Below, piece after piece: positions 22,036 through 32,885 of a stretch of 64,000 bases of DNA. Where the stretch lies: positions 112,394,004 to 112,458,003 of the forward strand of contig CP136064.1 in the NCBI GenBank assembly GCA_032622095.1, read 5' to 3'. Both the position numbers and the translations under genes were made by a program. Positions within the stretch are counted from its first letter, which is position 1, and every line of letters begins with the position of its first letter. A model generated the notes under the pieces. That model was given only the letters and a program-made list of their open reading frames with translations. It was not told the origin of the DNA and made no database searches. This DNA is from Siphonodentalium dalli (taxonomy: Eukaryota; Mollusca; Scaphopoda; Gadilida; Siphonodentaliidae).

Positions 22036-22203
22036 TTAATGGCAATTGGATGACTTGGACTTACGGTCAATGTTCAACGACATGCGGAGATGGCCAACAG
22101 ATTAATACCCGAACTTGCGACAACCCAGCACCAGCGAATGGCGGGGCCGACTGCGACGGTAATCCAGAAGAGACAATCATATGTAACTTGGTGGAATGCC
22201 CCG
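22036..22203 (+). CDS. Thrombospondin type-1 (TSP1) repeat exon
   Basis: A 168-base exon is bounded by acceptor TTCTTCAG and donor CG|GTAAGT. It is phase 1 at both ends and encodes one complete TSP1 domain of 56 residues. Visible landmarks are W5 and W8, CSTTCG at 13-18 (matches the O-fucosylation pattern C-S/T-x-x-C-G family), Arg26 before C28, and six Cys at 13, 17, 28, 40, 50 and 55. One Arg of the usual R-x-R is Asn24. TSP1 domains occur in secreted or extracellular proteins and bind other matrix or adhesion molecules. The exon sits downstream of the linker exon at 20769 and can join it in frame. The unit's duplicate at 12936-14850 lacks it. Confidence 0.92.
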
Positions 22204-24744
22204 GTAAGTGTGCCGAATTATGAATGAGTCAGACCCTGAACAATGGTGAATTAGAACCACGGGTTAAAGTAGAGGATGCTTTATAATGTGGTTGAATATC
22301 CACTCTTCGATTTGATACCAACCTTAAAAATGTACTAAAGTGATTATCAACATATCAGGCAAAATATAACAATACTTTGCAACAGGGCCACTAAACTCGG
22401 TCACGTGATGGGTAACGAAACACTCATAACAAATCGCTAATTCTCGCTTCCGATGCTTATTTCTCGAAAACAACAAATATTCTTGTTGTGACATATTAGC
22501 GAAAGAAGAACTACATATTTCTTGTGTCCATTGAACAAAACCGCTTTTAGAAATATAGTCCCGTATAAAGCTGATGCCTCGCACAAATTTAAATCTCTTA
22601 CTTTTCACCCATTTTCGTGCTGGTGGATTTTAATGATAACGCCAACACATTTATCCCAATTTCACCAGTAAGAAGCATCAGAGCTTTATTTAGAGCATTT
22701 GTCCATCCGGTATCATAGTCAAAATTTGAGAAACATATTTTTGCATGGTTTTCAAAATATACCTTGAAATTTTGAGCACCTATCCACTCTCTGTGTCTTC
22801 AAATGCAATATTGGTAACGCTCGAACAACAGACGAGGCATGATAACGCCCGCACAGTAATATCAAATAGCTATATTAATATGGAACGAAGCCGAGAACGC
22901 CTACGAGCAATGCAGAATTATACCATCGGACAATATTGCAGGGATGTAGTCCTACATATATTGTACAGGATATATTTACGATCTACTATTTATTTACAAT
23001 AGAAACAAGGAACGAATTCCCCCGTTACAAACACAAATAATTTGTGGAATGTGTCATTATCAGAGCTGTGGGAAACCAGTTATATTATACTGCAATCCAA
23101 ACCTAATTGTGTCCAGAAAAAAACGTGTTATGGAGCACAACCGGGACCGATAAATATTTCGGGGCACTGCATATTGTACTTTTTTCGGCAAGGGGAGATG
23201 GTCAAAGTTTTAATTTCCAATTACACCTGACAGATATAAAAATTTAGAATTTTAAATACTCAATTTGTACCACACTAGTTGTAATTATCCACCTAATCCC
23301 TCACGTTTTCCAATATATGGAAAAGTCCACGTCACAAACGAAAATATTCTAATATTCTAATCTCGATCTAAAACGACATAATTATATTATACTATACAGA
23401 ATGGCGGAAAGTCAAACTATCGGTGCAATCTCAACACATGTTCGGTCTGAAGTATCTGGCTACTGTGCCCCTTATATTATATCACCACGACCCTACGGTA
23501 CATTCGACTCCTCACCACATATCCGAGTTACAATTGTTGCACATTCGTTCACATACAAATTCCACACCATTGTATTCAATAAAAAAATTATCATAGGTCG
23601 TTTGTTGAATTTGGTATCTGAACATTTCCCACCAATGATAAATTCAACTAATTTAATTTCCTCAATTAGTCTAAAATGCATCCAAGGAACAAAAAGTCGA
23701 ACAAAAAGTCTAACATATCGCTCAACAAAACTAAAAGATGTAAACCAATATTCATAAAGATCAGGACTGTCATAGCAGAAAGAGATTAAGTGAGTGTATA
23801 ATTTCACCGCACCATATACGGACAAGTCAGACATACACAGACGTCCTAAAAAAAGAGAGACAATGATGACGAATATATTGTCTACACCGTCAAAGATATC
23901 TGCGGAAGCCTTAAAAAAAAGCCAACTAAGTCAAAGCGGGGGGAAAAGTTGTTCCATGTTCCTGAACCTATATGTGCCAGATCCCGGAATTTAAATTCAT
24001 CAGCAGCTGAACGACAGGGGAGAGGAGCCTCGTGCACTAAGTTTGGTAACTTGTGCTCCGATCGCCTGTGCACCACAACATAATTTATAAATTATGTGTT
24101 ACGTAAAATATCCCATGTCTTTGTGGGTCACAATAAATATATTCAAACAAAGATCCCGGAAGAAACTTCAGAATTGATCATCATTGATGGGGCTGATTTC
24201 AGATGTATATAAAGCGCTACAAGGTCATATAGACACGGCATTGTCCTGTCACATTTCTTCCATGTTATAGATAACATAGCTTTTGCTTTACTGTAGCTTG
24301 AGGTTATCAATCGGTATCGGTGTATAAACAGTACCGGGATGCGGTACTCGAATGACATTTAGTGGCAACAAGCAAGACGGTACATACTGAGAACGTGGAT
24401 ATATCGTGACCCCCCCCCCCGCATACATGCACACTGGCAAATATCCCATCTATGCAGTGATCGATATACGATATATATGTATTGATCACTCGAACTATAT
24501 ATTTGGCATTCGGGGCATTCGAAAAAATATTAGAGCTTTGATATAATTCTGGACCAAAGTAATTCATATTTCGAAACACTGTAACCATGCAGGTCTGGGA
24601 CATCCTGAATTGAATAAGTATATAAGTTATAGTTATCGATAAGAGTTGAAGGTGGATATCGTGATGGTGCCACGTCGTGTCATCGAAAGGAAGTCAATTA
24701 GCACTCACATATGTGTATATATTGCAGTTGCATTGCCTGCTTAA

Positions 24745-25150
24745 GGTCATGTAAGGCCCTTATACACGGCGCACGTTGCCGCACGTTTTTCTGTGGCAAC
24801 TGCGTTTCTGCGATTACGGCGTTTTCTGAGGCGACGGCGTTTTCTGCTTATACTTGTATGTTTCCATTGATATCATGGTCTCATTGTTATTCGTGTATTT
24901 TTGTGTAAAATGACTGCATGGTGAAGCGATGCACAATCACAGTCCAAATCTGACCTCGATTGAAAACTGCTCTGCTTCCAGTGTCTTCGTTCTATATATC
25001 CGTCACTGCAAATGGCTTAATTTACCAAACAACCGCAGAGAAAACGCCCGATACCCGCGGCACCGCACCGCACCGCCGGATTAGGACAACGATGTAATCC
25101 GGCGGCAACGTTTTCTGCGATGTCGCCCGCGCCGTTTGCAAGCACCCATT
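24745..25150. other. GC-rich patches inside insertion, unassigned
   Basis: Two GC-rich stretches (24765-24850 and 25035-25145) stand out from the AT-rich surroundings. They share phrases such as GCGTTTTCTG / ACGTTTTCTGCG and CGGCG repeats, partly in inverted orientation. They could be the ends of a decayed element. No gene is recognised. Confidence 0.35.
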
Positions 25151-25152
25151 GC

Positions 25153-25205
<53 letters not shown>
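25153..25205. repeat. (AT)n microsatellite
   Basis: Continuous AT repeat. The Ile/Tyr-rich open frame on the minus strand here is an artefact. Confidence 0.97.
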
Positions 25206-25208
<3 letters not shown>

Positions 25209-25361
25209 TGTGTTCTATGTCGGCGTATCGCGCGATACGTGCGGCATGCCGGGCCGCAAACCCGATTATTGAATAAAATAAGCTTGCGCAAAAGGCTGCA
25301 CAGAATTGTATCTGGATAAAATTAATTTGCTGTCGTATTGTTGAGATCGCAACATGGCTTG

Positions 25362-25507
25362 TTTAAGTGAGATAACCGAGTCGTGGCCATATTGAATTCA
25401 TCCAGCCCCCATTCCGCGGTTTAAGTGCTACATGTAAAAGTTGTTAAACCGGGGAACGGGGGCTGGGTGAATCCAATATGACCGCGACTCAGTTATTTCG
25501 CTTATTT
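25362..25507. repeat. Hairpin with about 60-bp arms
   Basis: 25364-25423 pairs with 25446-25507 (for example 'catccagcccccattccg' with 'cggggaacgggggctgggtg') with few mismatches and a loop of about 22 bases. It is a small foldback element inside the larger insertion. Confidence 0.82.
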
Positions 25508-26081
25508 GGGTGCGCAATCATGCACTTTATCTACCATTTCCTACGAAATTGCCTGATACAATTGGCGATAACAAATTGGCGATAAAAGCATCCATATCGT
25601 TACTGCAGTTGCGATACAAGGCGCTCGTGACGTCGTTGGCTGGTTCAAATTCATGAATGAACTGACGTCACATCAATCGCGTCAAAAAATCAAAACGACA
25701 TTCCAACGTATATTCTTGCGTACTATAAACAAATAGTTCCAAGGTTTTAACACTATTTGATTGCCTATACCAGGCTACCATCATGGGTCTTATGGTATAA
25801 CATATCACAAAGTAACTAATATGTACATGTTCAGTATGTATTATAAGTGTAAGAGATTTTGTCCATAGAATACAATTTCCGTTAGGCATATTCGCGTGAA
25901 CTTGCAGGTTGTGATAATTTAGCAAAGCGAGTTAATCGCGTGACACAGGTATATATACCTTTGCGGGTTGGGAGAATTTACTCAAGAAAGCTAATCGTCG
26001 GACACAAATTTAACAGTTTTGGCATTTAAGAAACTCCTAAAATGTAATTTGTGCGGTAGATTCTGTCACACCAATGGTAGA

Positions 26082-26250
26082 TAAATGTGTTATATATACA
26101 CAATGTGTTCATGTATCGCGACTCGACTAGTTTTCTTGGCCATATAGCGACTCGGCGACCAAGGTCGCCTCGTCGCTATATGGCTACGGAAACTTGCCTC
26201 GTCGCGATACATGAATCGATACAAACACATTGTGTATATAACACATATTT
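26082..26250. repeat. Long palindrome (about 78-bp arms)
   Basis: The sequence reads TGTTATATATACACAATGTG ... through ATGTATCGCGACTCG and GCCATATAGCGACTCG and back again, with the turn near 26161. It is nearly spacerless. Confidence 0.85.
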
Positions 26251-26590
26251 ACCCATAAATAGTGAATTCTGCATTGGCCTATTTAACTATACCACTTGAA
26301 TATAACTATAATAGTTGAACTTATTATTCGCCAAATTTATCCGAACTATGTGAATATCGCTTCAATTTGCCCTTAAACCGAGTAATATCATTTTATCACA
26401 CATCCGAGTAAGATGGTTTTACGCCATCCGATTTTCTCCATATCATTATTATAAGGTGATGAGAATAAAGAATTGAATTGAATTGATAATTGATCTACTT
26501 CACTACTAAATAACGTGCAGATATCGATTTTGGTGACGTCACTCATATGAAAGATTTGTCAGTTGATAAGAGCCGATCTATTTAATAATT

Positions 26591-26740
26591 AGGATATTAC
26601 TTGGTTGGTTTGATAGTATATACGCCTGATATCAGCTATCGATAACATCATTTCAGCCTTCGACCTTCGGTCTCAGACTGATAAGAGGTTACCTCTTGGC
26701 GGATATCGGGCCTAATATCAAACCAACCAAGTAATATCCT
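26591..26740. repeat. Hairpin with about 46-bp arms
   Basis: AGGATATTACTTGGTTGGTT... at 26591 pairs with its complement ending at 26740. The loop contains a smaller hairpin (CCTTCGACCTTCGG region). Confidence 0.82.
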
Positions 26741-27842
26741 CTAAATATTCCGTGGTGGATAAGCATCGCATTTGCATAGAGAAGTGTATTATATATTTAC
26801 ACCAATAATGCAGTGATATTTCAAGCTCTCTTCTGACATTTGATTATCACTAGATGATAGTATCGGTAATTGAATTGAAATGAAGCTTCATCAAATGTAC
26901 ATACACGTGTACCTCAAAATGTGTTAAAAATAGTCCCCATGCAGTACATTAAATGGGTATGACTATATGCACATATTTAGGTTCTTTCAGGAGCATATAT
27001 AGGGTTATGCATGTTGTTAATTATAAACACATTACTGGGCATATAATCTAGAATTTATAATAAAGAATGATTGTGTAACTTATTAAGACACTTTAATCAG
27101 TTAAGTAAATAACTGTGGGTCGTTTGATAACATGCATGAGTATGACACTGGCAACGTTTCATTCCATATATTCACTTCCCCAGCATTTCCTGAGTAGAAT
27201 GTTCGTTGGACAACATATGCACACTTCATTTGATAATTTGGTAGTAATGACTCTGTTCTGTTCTGGAAATTGCGATTTATATAACCTGTGGAAATATAAA
27301 AATCATTCTCAAGTAAGAAAATAGTCAACTCACTATATCTGCTGGCTAAAATGGATCGATGTGTGAACATGTGAATATATGTGTGTGTGATGTGAGCGTT
27401 ACCTGCAGTACGAGCGTTACCTATTTTATATACATAGGTCTAAGACAAACACTTGTTAACAATTTGCCAACAAGTACATATTAAAACTATTCCAGAGAAA
27501 TGTTGTTTCTCGTGCACTATTTAAATGAATAGTTTAACTCCTTTTAGTGACTGTATTGACGATTAAAGTGAAATTGTTTGAGCGCAATCGCAACTTGCTA
27601 TACGCCGACAATAGGCAAGTTAAACTTGTTGGGAAGGCATCACTAAGAACTCAAAACATCTAATGGAAATTGATCTAATCCTTCCATTTTATTTTTTTAC
27701 TCCGCCTTCTTTCCGGTGGATCTACTAGCGGATACTTGAACAATAAAACTATACAGAACTCAGTTCTTACATTGAGGTGATAATTCCGTCGGCCATTTGT
27801 ACACTAAAAATAGTACCCACGTGACCGAGTTTGGTGGCCCTG

Positions 27843-28022
27843 AGCAATCACCATCATTTTCTTTGTACGCATATCGCGAAAATAAATAAACCATCCATCA
27901 TTTTTACTTTGAAAACGAATACAAATTATCATACATTATAATAGATAACGGCCTTTAATTTATTGGTTACTTTTGGAAAACGAAAGAGACGATCGTTGGA
28001 ATATTTTCCAGTTCGACAAAAA
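27843..28022 (+). repeat. Tail of unit copy 2 (180-bp direct repeat)
   Basis: Nearly the same sequence recurs at 28629-28805 (starting ATTTTCTTTGTACG and ending near 'ccagttcgacaaaaa'), the tail of unit copy 3. This shows that copies 2 and 3 are in tandem. Confidence 0.85.
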
Positions 28023-28174
28023 TAAAAAACGTTGCCAAGTTGGCGGGAAGTACGCGCCCATTCTTCAATGGTGAGAGATAAGGAAGTATGTGATGGTTTT
28101 AAAAAAATAATATAATAGGAGTTTAATGTGATATATAATTGCACATGATTATATTAGTGACGTATTGTAGGTCA

Positions 28175-28450
28175 TGTATTTCGGAAGATCAGTGCTTAGA
28201 GTGTTCGACTTGTAGTCGATGTGTTGACAGGAATATCAGTTTGAAGCTCGCCGGCATACTGCTTAATTTCATAACAGTTCATGACATGTGTCGAGTTAAG
28301 CGGGCTGTGACTGGAGAGCTGTTCAAATACCGGAGATTACTGTTGTAACCCTTGAGCAAGGTGGCCCGTACTGTGATGGCTTGGTGTCGACTCATATCAA
28401 ATAACGTCTAACCCCGAAGCCGAAGAAATAGTAAATTTGGGGTATTAATC
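28175..28450 (+). mobile_element. tRNA-derived SINE candidate, copy in unit 3
   Basis: Second copy of the SINE seen at 21640-21905, with the same A-box-like and anticodon-arm-like segments. The B box has changed (GTTTGAAGCTCGCC), so the internal promoter is probably weaker. Confidence 0.6.
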
Positions 28451-28565
28451 GGACAGGGTACCTTTAAACTCGAGTTGAATAATTCGATATCTGTTTTCTC
28501 AGTAAACAGTCTCTACTGTCCCCCGTGTCTTCAAACATGTGCGTAATATAATATCAATTCTTTAG

Positions 28566-28629
28566 TTAATGGCAATTGGACGACTTGGACTTACGGTCAA
28601 TGTTCAACGAGATGCGGAGAAGGCCAACA
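28566..28629 (+). pseudogene. Truncated TSP1 exon
   Basis: After acceptor TTTAG the sequence encodes VNGNWTTWTYGQCSTRCGEG, the first third of a TSP1 repeat that is close to the exon at 22036. It then runs directly into downstream intron sequence at about 28629. The deletion removed four Cys codons and the donor site, so the exon cannot make a folded TSP1 domain or splice in the usual way. One change (Thr16 to Arg) alters the CSTTCG motif. Confidence 0.85.
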
Positions 28630-29052
28630 ATTTTCTTTGTACGGACATCGCGAAAATAGAAACAAAAAACATCCATCATTTTTACTTTGAAAACGAATAC
28701 AAATTATCATACATTATAATAGATAACGGGCTTTAATTTATTGGTTACTTTTGGAAAACGAAAGAGACGATCGTTGGAATATTTTCCAGTTCGACAAAAA
28801 TTAAAACGTGTTAACTCTGCAGCTTATTGCACCATCATAACCTCACATTAATGGGAGCATTGGCGAGATCTAATAATGTTCTGTGTTATAAAACGTACTG
28901 ATTGTGGTTTGATGATGTTAAAGCAGACAAGGTAGTTTTAAACTCGAGATGAAGGAATCGACATTTGTTTTCTCAGTATTCAGTCTCGATCTACTGTCCC
29001 ACCGTATGTTCAGATACCCTTATTGCTAATTTGTGTAATATCCATTCTTCAG

Positions 29053-29220
29053 TTAATGGAGGTTGGTCGATTTGGGTTGATGGTGTGTGTTCAACAACAT
29101 GCGGAGATGGGCAAACGAATCGTACACGGGCTTGTACCAATCCAGAGCCGGCGTACGGTGGGGCCAACTGTTCTGGAGTTGCAAGAGAGACAATCGCCTG
29201 TAACCCGGGTGACTGCCCAG
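29053..29220 (+). CDS. Thrombospondin type-1 (TSP1) repeat exon
   Basis: A 168-base exon is bounded by acceptor CATTCTTCAG and donor CAG|GTAAGA, phase 1 at both ends. It encodes a complete 56-residue TSP1 domain: W5 and W8, CSTTCG (13-18), R24-x-R26, and six Cys at 13, 17, 28, 40, 50 and 55. It has the same length and Cys positions as the exon at 22036 but is clearly diverged, and the upstream intron still matches (TTTAAACTCGAGATGAAG..., near 28938). It is therefore an older duplicate. It can splice in frame after 20840 or 22203. No plausible next exon of this gene was found before 49259. Confidence 0.92.
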
Positions 29221-29280
29221 GTAAGAGGGTCGAATGAATGACAATACTTTTAAAAAGTACACAGGTATACAGGGTATTAA

Positions 29281-29539
29281 TATACAGTTATCGCCCGCGA
29301 TTGAGTGAGACACGGGGATTTGTCGCCTGCTCGAGACCTGGAATGTCACCCGATGGCCACCAGTCCCGATGATGACATTCCAGGTCGAGAGTGGCGACAA
29401 ATCCCCGTGTCTCACGAAAACAAGGGTGACAACTGTTTTGTTACCTGACAAAGGAGTACACACGAACCTCCTTAATAGCACGCATAAATGCGCGCATATA
29501 TTCTTTAATCCAGTTCGAAAAGCTAATTTTATGTTGAAA
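29281..29539 (+). repeat. Direct repeat R1 with internal hairpin, copy 1
   Basis: About 259 bp, repeated at 31228-31484 in the same orientation. It contains a hairpin of about 42-bp arms (GAGACACGGGGATTTGTCGC ... complement). It lies just downstream of the TSP1 exon donor. Confidence 0.85.
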
Positions 29540-29619
29540 ATGTTCTCGTAGTTTGATTTTCAAACAATTTATTGGAGGAATTTATTGTTTTTGGAGCAAT
29601 ATTTGCATAATTTCCTACT

Positions 29620-30455
29620 TTTGGTCCAAATTTTGGACTGAAATGGCCATCAGTTGGAAATTTTCCAACCTTAGGGGGGGGGGGGGGGTGCATGTCATGT
29701 TGATAATTTCTAACTCTAGGAAACCTTGTGTCCTGGTCCCTCCCTCGTGGCCACTCAAAAACTGCTAATTAATTTAAGAAAATAATATTGTCCTACATTT
29801 GGTCAACATGGTCATTGGAATTGTCATCAGTTGGAAAATTTCCAACCTCAGTGGGGATTTCAGGTTTGAAATTTCCAACTCGAGGAAGGCTTGAGGCTAG
29901 TCTAGATTTCAAAAATTTCGCATATGATTATGCCGGGCCGAACTTTCTAATTAGTTTAAGAAAGCAATATTTTACTACATTTGGTCAAAATTGTGTACTG
30001 AAACGGTCATTAGTTGGAGATTGTTTCCAACATAAGGGTACGAGGTTTGAAATTTCCAACACAAGCAAAGTTTTGAGGCCAGTCTAGATGCTAGGATTTT
30101 GCGATTTTCTTATTTAGTTTTCAAAATGTTCTCACATCGGGCCGAATAACCATGGTCGGCCCGGTGTGTCCTGGTCTCTTGTCTGTAGCCGTGTGCATTA
30201 GTCTGGATTTGGACCACTAGATATTAGGATTTATGCAATTTTCAGGTTAAAAAATATGAATGTTCTGATACCGGGTATATAGAACCATGGTTTATGAATG
30301 TATAGGCTATTAGGCATGAGTATTTAGGTGCAAGGGGTGAGAAAATGGAATTATGCAAACTTATGTTTGACCGGATTCAAGGAGGGGGGGGGGGGTGAAT
30401 TGGAATTTTCCAAAGTTGACACCACCAACGGAGACCATCGAGAGCCACGTCCCTG
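29620..30455 (-). mobile_element. hAT-type element, truncated relative of 16125-17221
   Basis: Inverted relative to the element at 16125-17221, with the same ordered modules (TTGGAAATTTTCCAACC, GGTCGGCCCGGTGTGTCCTGG, 'gatgctaggattttgcga', and the G run with 'tggaattttcc'). It ends in AGCCACGTCCCTG at 30455, matching the TIR. The other end is missing. Confidence 0.75.
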
Positions 30456-31227
30456 AACAAGGGCATAATAATTCATATTCACTGGTGGGAATTGTTCAGA
30501 TAATAAGTTCAACAAACTACCTGCTGAACTTATTAATCTGAACATTTCCTGAGGGAACTTCTCATCAATGAGTATTTAGTATAGATATGATTATTGCACA
30601 AAGCATAACTATATAGATAAGTGCACAGAATGAGTGCGTCATACGCCAGAGCAATTGCGATTTATAAAACCAGATGATAATGGATATCTGCATGTGCCAA
30701 CGTTTATAACGTTAATGAATACCGTGATGTTGACTCCCGAATACCTATTTGTACATTAAATATAAAACTTATATATGCATTTACGTCACGCTCACACACA
30801 CACACTCTGATTGATGTATAAGTGTGTACTTATCCGTGGAAGCACACCATTAGTGTAACAAATAGACACAGCTATACGATATAGAGAACACATTACAAGC
30901 ATACATTATTAGTGCATGTTTATTATATGCATACATATAGAGTAGACATGCATGCATCCTTAATTAGCTATGTTATATTTGTCATTAGCCAACTATTGGT
31001 TTAAGTTTCCAAGCATTAACTTGTGCTGAAAGTGATGGTCAATAATATAGAGCCACAGTTTAGTATATGCTCCCCTTTATACCCCCACATAATGCTTTAG
31101 AGGATAAGAGTGCATTGAAAGTAAATGCGATATCAACGGTACGACATGTCACAATCTCAATGTTTTATTGCGAAATCACCACAAGGAACACTAAACGCGA
31201 TGTGAAAACATGTTGTATCGACGCTAT
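30456..31227. other. No gene; small hairpin repeat
   Basis: Contains the hairpin 30493-30544 (TGTTCAGATAATAAGTTCAA paired with its complement), the clearest member of a small dispersed repeat family also seen at 4970 and 48733. The rest is AT-rich with nothing recognised. Confidence 0.5.
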
Positions 31228-31484
31228 TATACAGTTGTCGCACGCGATTGAGTGAGACACGGGGATTTGTCACCCGCTCGAGACCTGGAATGTCACCCGA
31301 TGGCCACCAGTCCCGATGATGCCATTCCAGGTCGAGAGTGGCGACAAATCCCCGTGTCTCACGAAAACAAGGGTGACAACTGTTTTGTTACCTGACAAAG
31401 GAGTACACATGAACCTTCTTAATGGCATGCCTAAATACGCGCGTATATTCATTAATCCAGCTCGAAAAGTTAATTTTATGTTGG
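31228..31484 (+). repeat. Direct repeat R1 with internal hairpin, copy 2
   Basis: Counterpart of 29281-29539, with the same hairpin and only scattered changes. Confidence 0.85.
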
Positions 31485-32436
31485 AATCTTCGCTTTTTGG
31501 AAAATAAAACGTTCACATTTGGATCAATTGATACACTCATCATTTGCGGAGCTATTGTCCGGTTAGCTTGCTGGTCGCATGGTGAGAATCGGTTCACGGA
31601 AGGAGGAGTAAAGCAATTTCGAAGTAGAGTAGCCATGCGGCGAAATGTTCGGTTTCGTTTCAAATGAACGTAAATACGCAGGTAGACGTGTTAATTTCGA
31701 GAACGCTAAAATGTGAAACTAACACGTTGTAGTGGTGCCAAATGAAATTAACAACTGTTACAGACTGTTACGCAACATAAGGGTATTCCTGTGAAGTCGG
31801 AGGAATGTATAACCGAAGAAAATTGTCGATTGATAAATAGTAAAGAGTGGCTATTTTATATTTAGAGCTTAGTACAGAAACGTATTTGTGACGTATGTAT
31901 ACCCTGGAGGGTATACCAAGTGATTTGCGGCCCGCCATGTGACGCAACCTCAGAAGAGAGGAAAATGGGATGAAGATAACAAATTGCCATAATTTTATGG
32001 ACTTGCACTGTTGCTTTTTGTATCCCGCATCCGTACATGTACATATACCTGAGAAATATCGCTCGTGCTGCGCTCTAGCGGTCATTCATTCAGCCGACAC
32101 GTTACTCCACTTGGCAAACGTTATGCAGTGAAGCAGGTCACATACTGTATTCAAGTACTTCCATTTGATGATGATGACATTATACACACATCCCACTTAA
32201 AATGACTGATATCGTCAATGTGGAATTAAGACATTTTAATGAGGTTTTTAAAAAATAGTTTAGTGTTGTGCTCCCTGAGGGAAATTTAGACTAAGTAGAT
32301 ATTTATCAATATAATATCAGTTATGAGAGTTGACAATAACAAACACGCAGGACACCGTTTAGTCAACGAATACCTCACATCCAAATACCCTACCACATTT
32401 TCACTACCACAAACATCTATTCAACATTACACGCCC
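31485..32436. other. No recognised gene
   Basis: Short frames on both strands (up to about 105 codons at 31768-32085 minus) have no recognisable features. Confidence 0.4.
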
Positions 32437-32885
32437 TTAACCCTTTGAGTGCCAGGGGCCGATCTCATCGGCCCTAATTTACGGTCTGTAAAATCGGCCC
32501 AAAAAAACAATTAAAAAAGTTTTGTTTTTTTTAAAGATATTTTTCGCTTAAGCACGCTATAGCGAATTTAAAAACAAACTGGATAAAACCTAAGGGGCAT
32601 GTTATAACTCGAAACTATCACCAAGTATTCATAGTAATAATTTTGATGCCCATGAAAAACGTAAGATTCCCTGGCACTAAACCTACAAAATAAGTCTGTT
32701 AAAGAATATAAGAACAAATTATTAAAATTGTAAAAAAATAATAACAAATGATGAAAAATTGTTAGGCCAATGCATTCTCTTATATATGCGAGGCGACCTA
32801 TGGTCGACTCGCATATATAAGAGAATGCATTGGCACAGGGTATATGGGTTGATACAAAAATCGGACCTGGCACTGAAAGGGTTAA
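32437..32885. mobile_element. piggyBac-like non-autonomous element (TTAA)
   Basis: Flanked by TTAA on both sides (32437-32440 and 32882-32885) with TIRs CCCTTTGAGTGCCAGG and CCTGGCACTGAAAGGG. A CCCTTT start at a TTAA target is typical of piggyBac. The interior holds an A/T-rich part and a hairpin at 32768-32837. There is no transposase. About 449 bp. Confidence 0.85.
32768..32837. repeat. Perfect hairpin inside the piggyBac-like element
   Basis: CCAATGCATTCTCTTATATA... pairs with ...TATATAAGAGAATGCATTGG (arms about 27 bp) around a short loop, which is itself palindromic (CGACCTATGGTCG). A related motif is at 17686-17826. Confidence 0.9.

Larger units (their letters stand above)
19815..22382 (+). 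repeat. Duplicated unit, copy 2 (linker and TSP1 exons intact)
   Basis: This is the most complete copy of the unit. Its order is left edge, intronic open-frame repeat, linker exon, hairpin, SINE, TSP1 exon and downstream intron. After the 22383-27842 insertion the unit resumes at 27843. It matches copy 1 up to about 21616 and again from 22205. Confidence 0.85.
22383..27842. mobile_element. 5.46-kb TIR-bounded insertion in unit copy 2
   Basis: The ends are a 25-bp inverted repeat with one mismatch: CAGGGCCACTAAACTCGGTC... on the left, and its complement ending GGTGGCCCTG on the right. Comparison with copy 1 (14821-14850, reading straight through '...tttgcaa|tcaccatcat...') shows the empty site. 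Flanking sequence shares GCAA (22379-22382 and 27844-27847), offset by one base on the right, so the TSD is uncertain. Superfamily undetermined. I see no transposase. The interior contains a TA microsatellite, three large hairpins and GC-rich patches, so it is a shell filled by later insertions or a non-autonomous element. Confidence 0.75.
28022..28805 (+). repeat. Duplicated unit, copy 3 (truncated)
   Basis: Matches copy 2 from about 21495 (gatgccaagttgg) through the SINE and the start of the TSP1 exon, then jumps at about 28629 to the tail sequence. It lacks the linker exon and most of the TSP1 exon. Confidence 0.85.

Noticed and set aside
4297-25291. Ile/Tyr repeat proteins near 4480 and 25170
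   Set aside because: Direct translation of TA microsatellites.
29053-29481. 142-codon minus-strand open frame
   Set aside because: It is antisense to the TSP1 exon and the R1 hairpin repeat; no family resemblance.
29281-31484. LTR retrotransposon bounded by the R1 repeats
   Set aside because: No TG...CA ends, primer-binding site, gag/pol sequence or target duplication seen; kept only as an open question.
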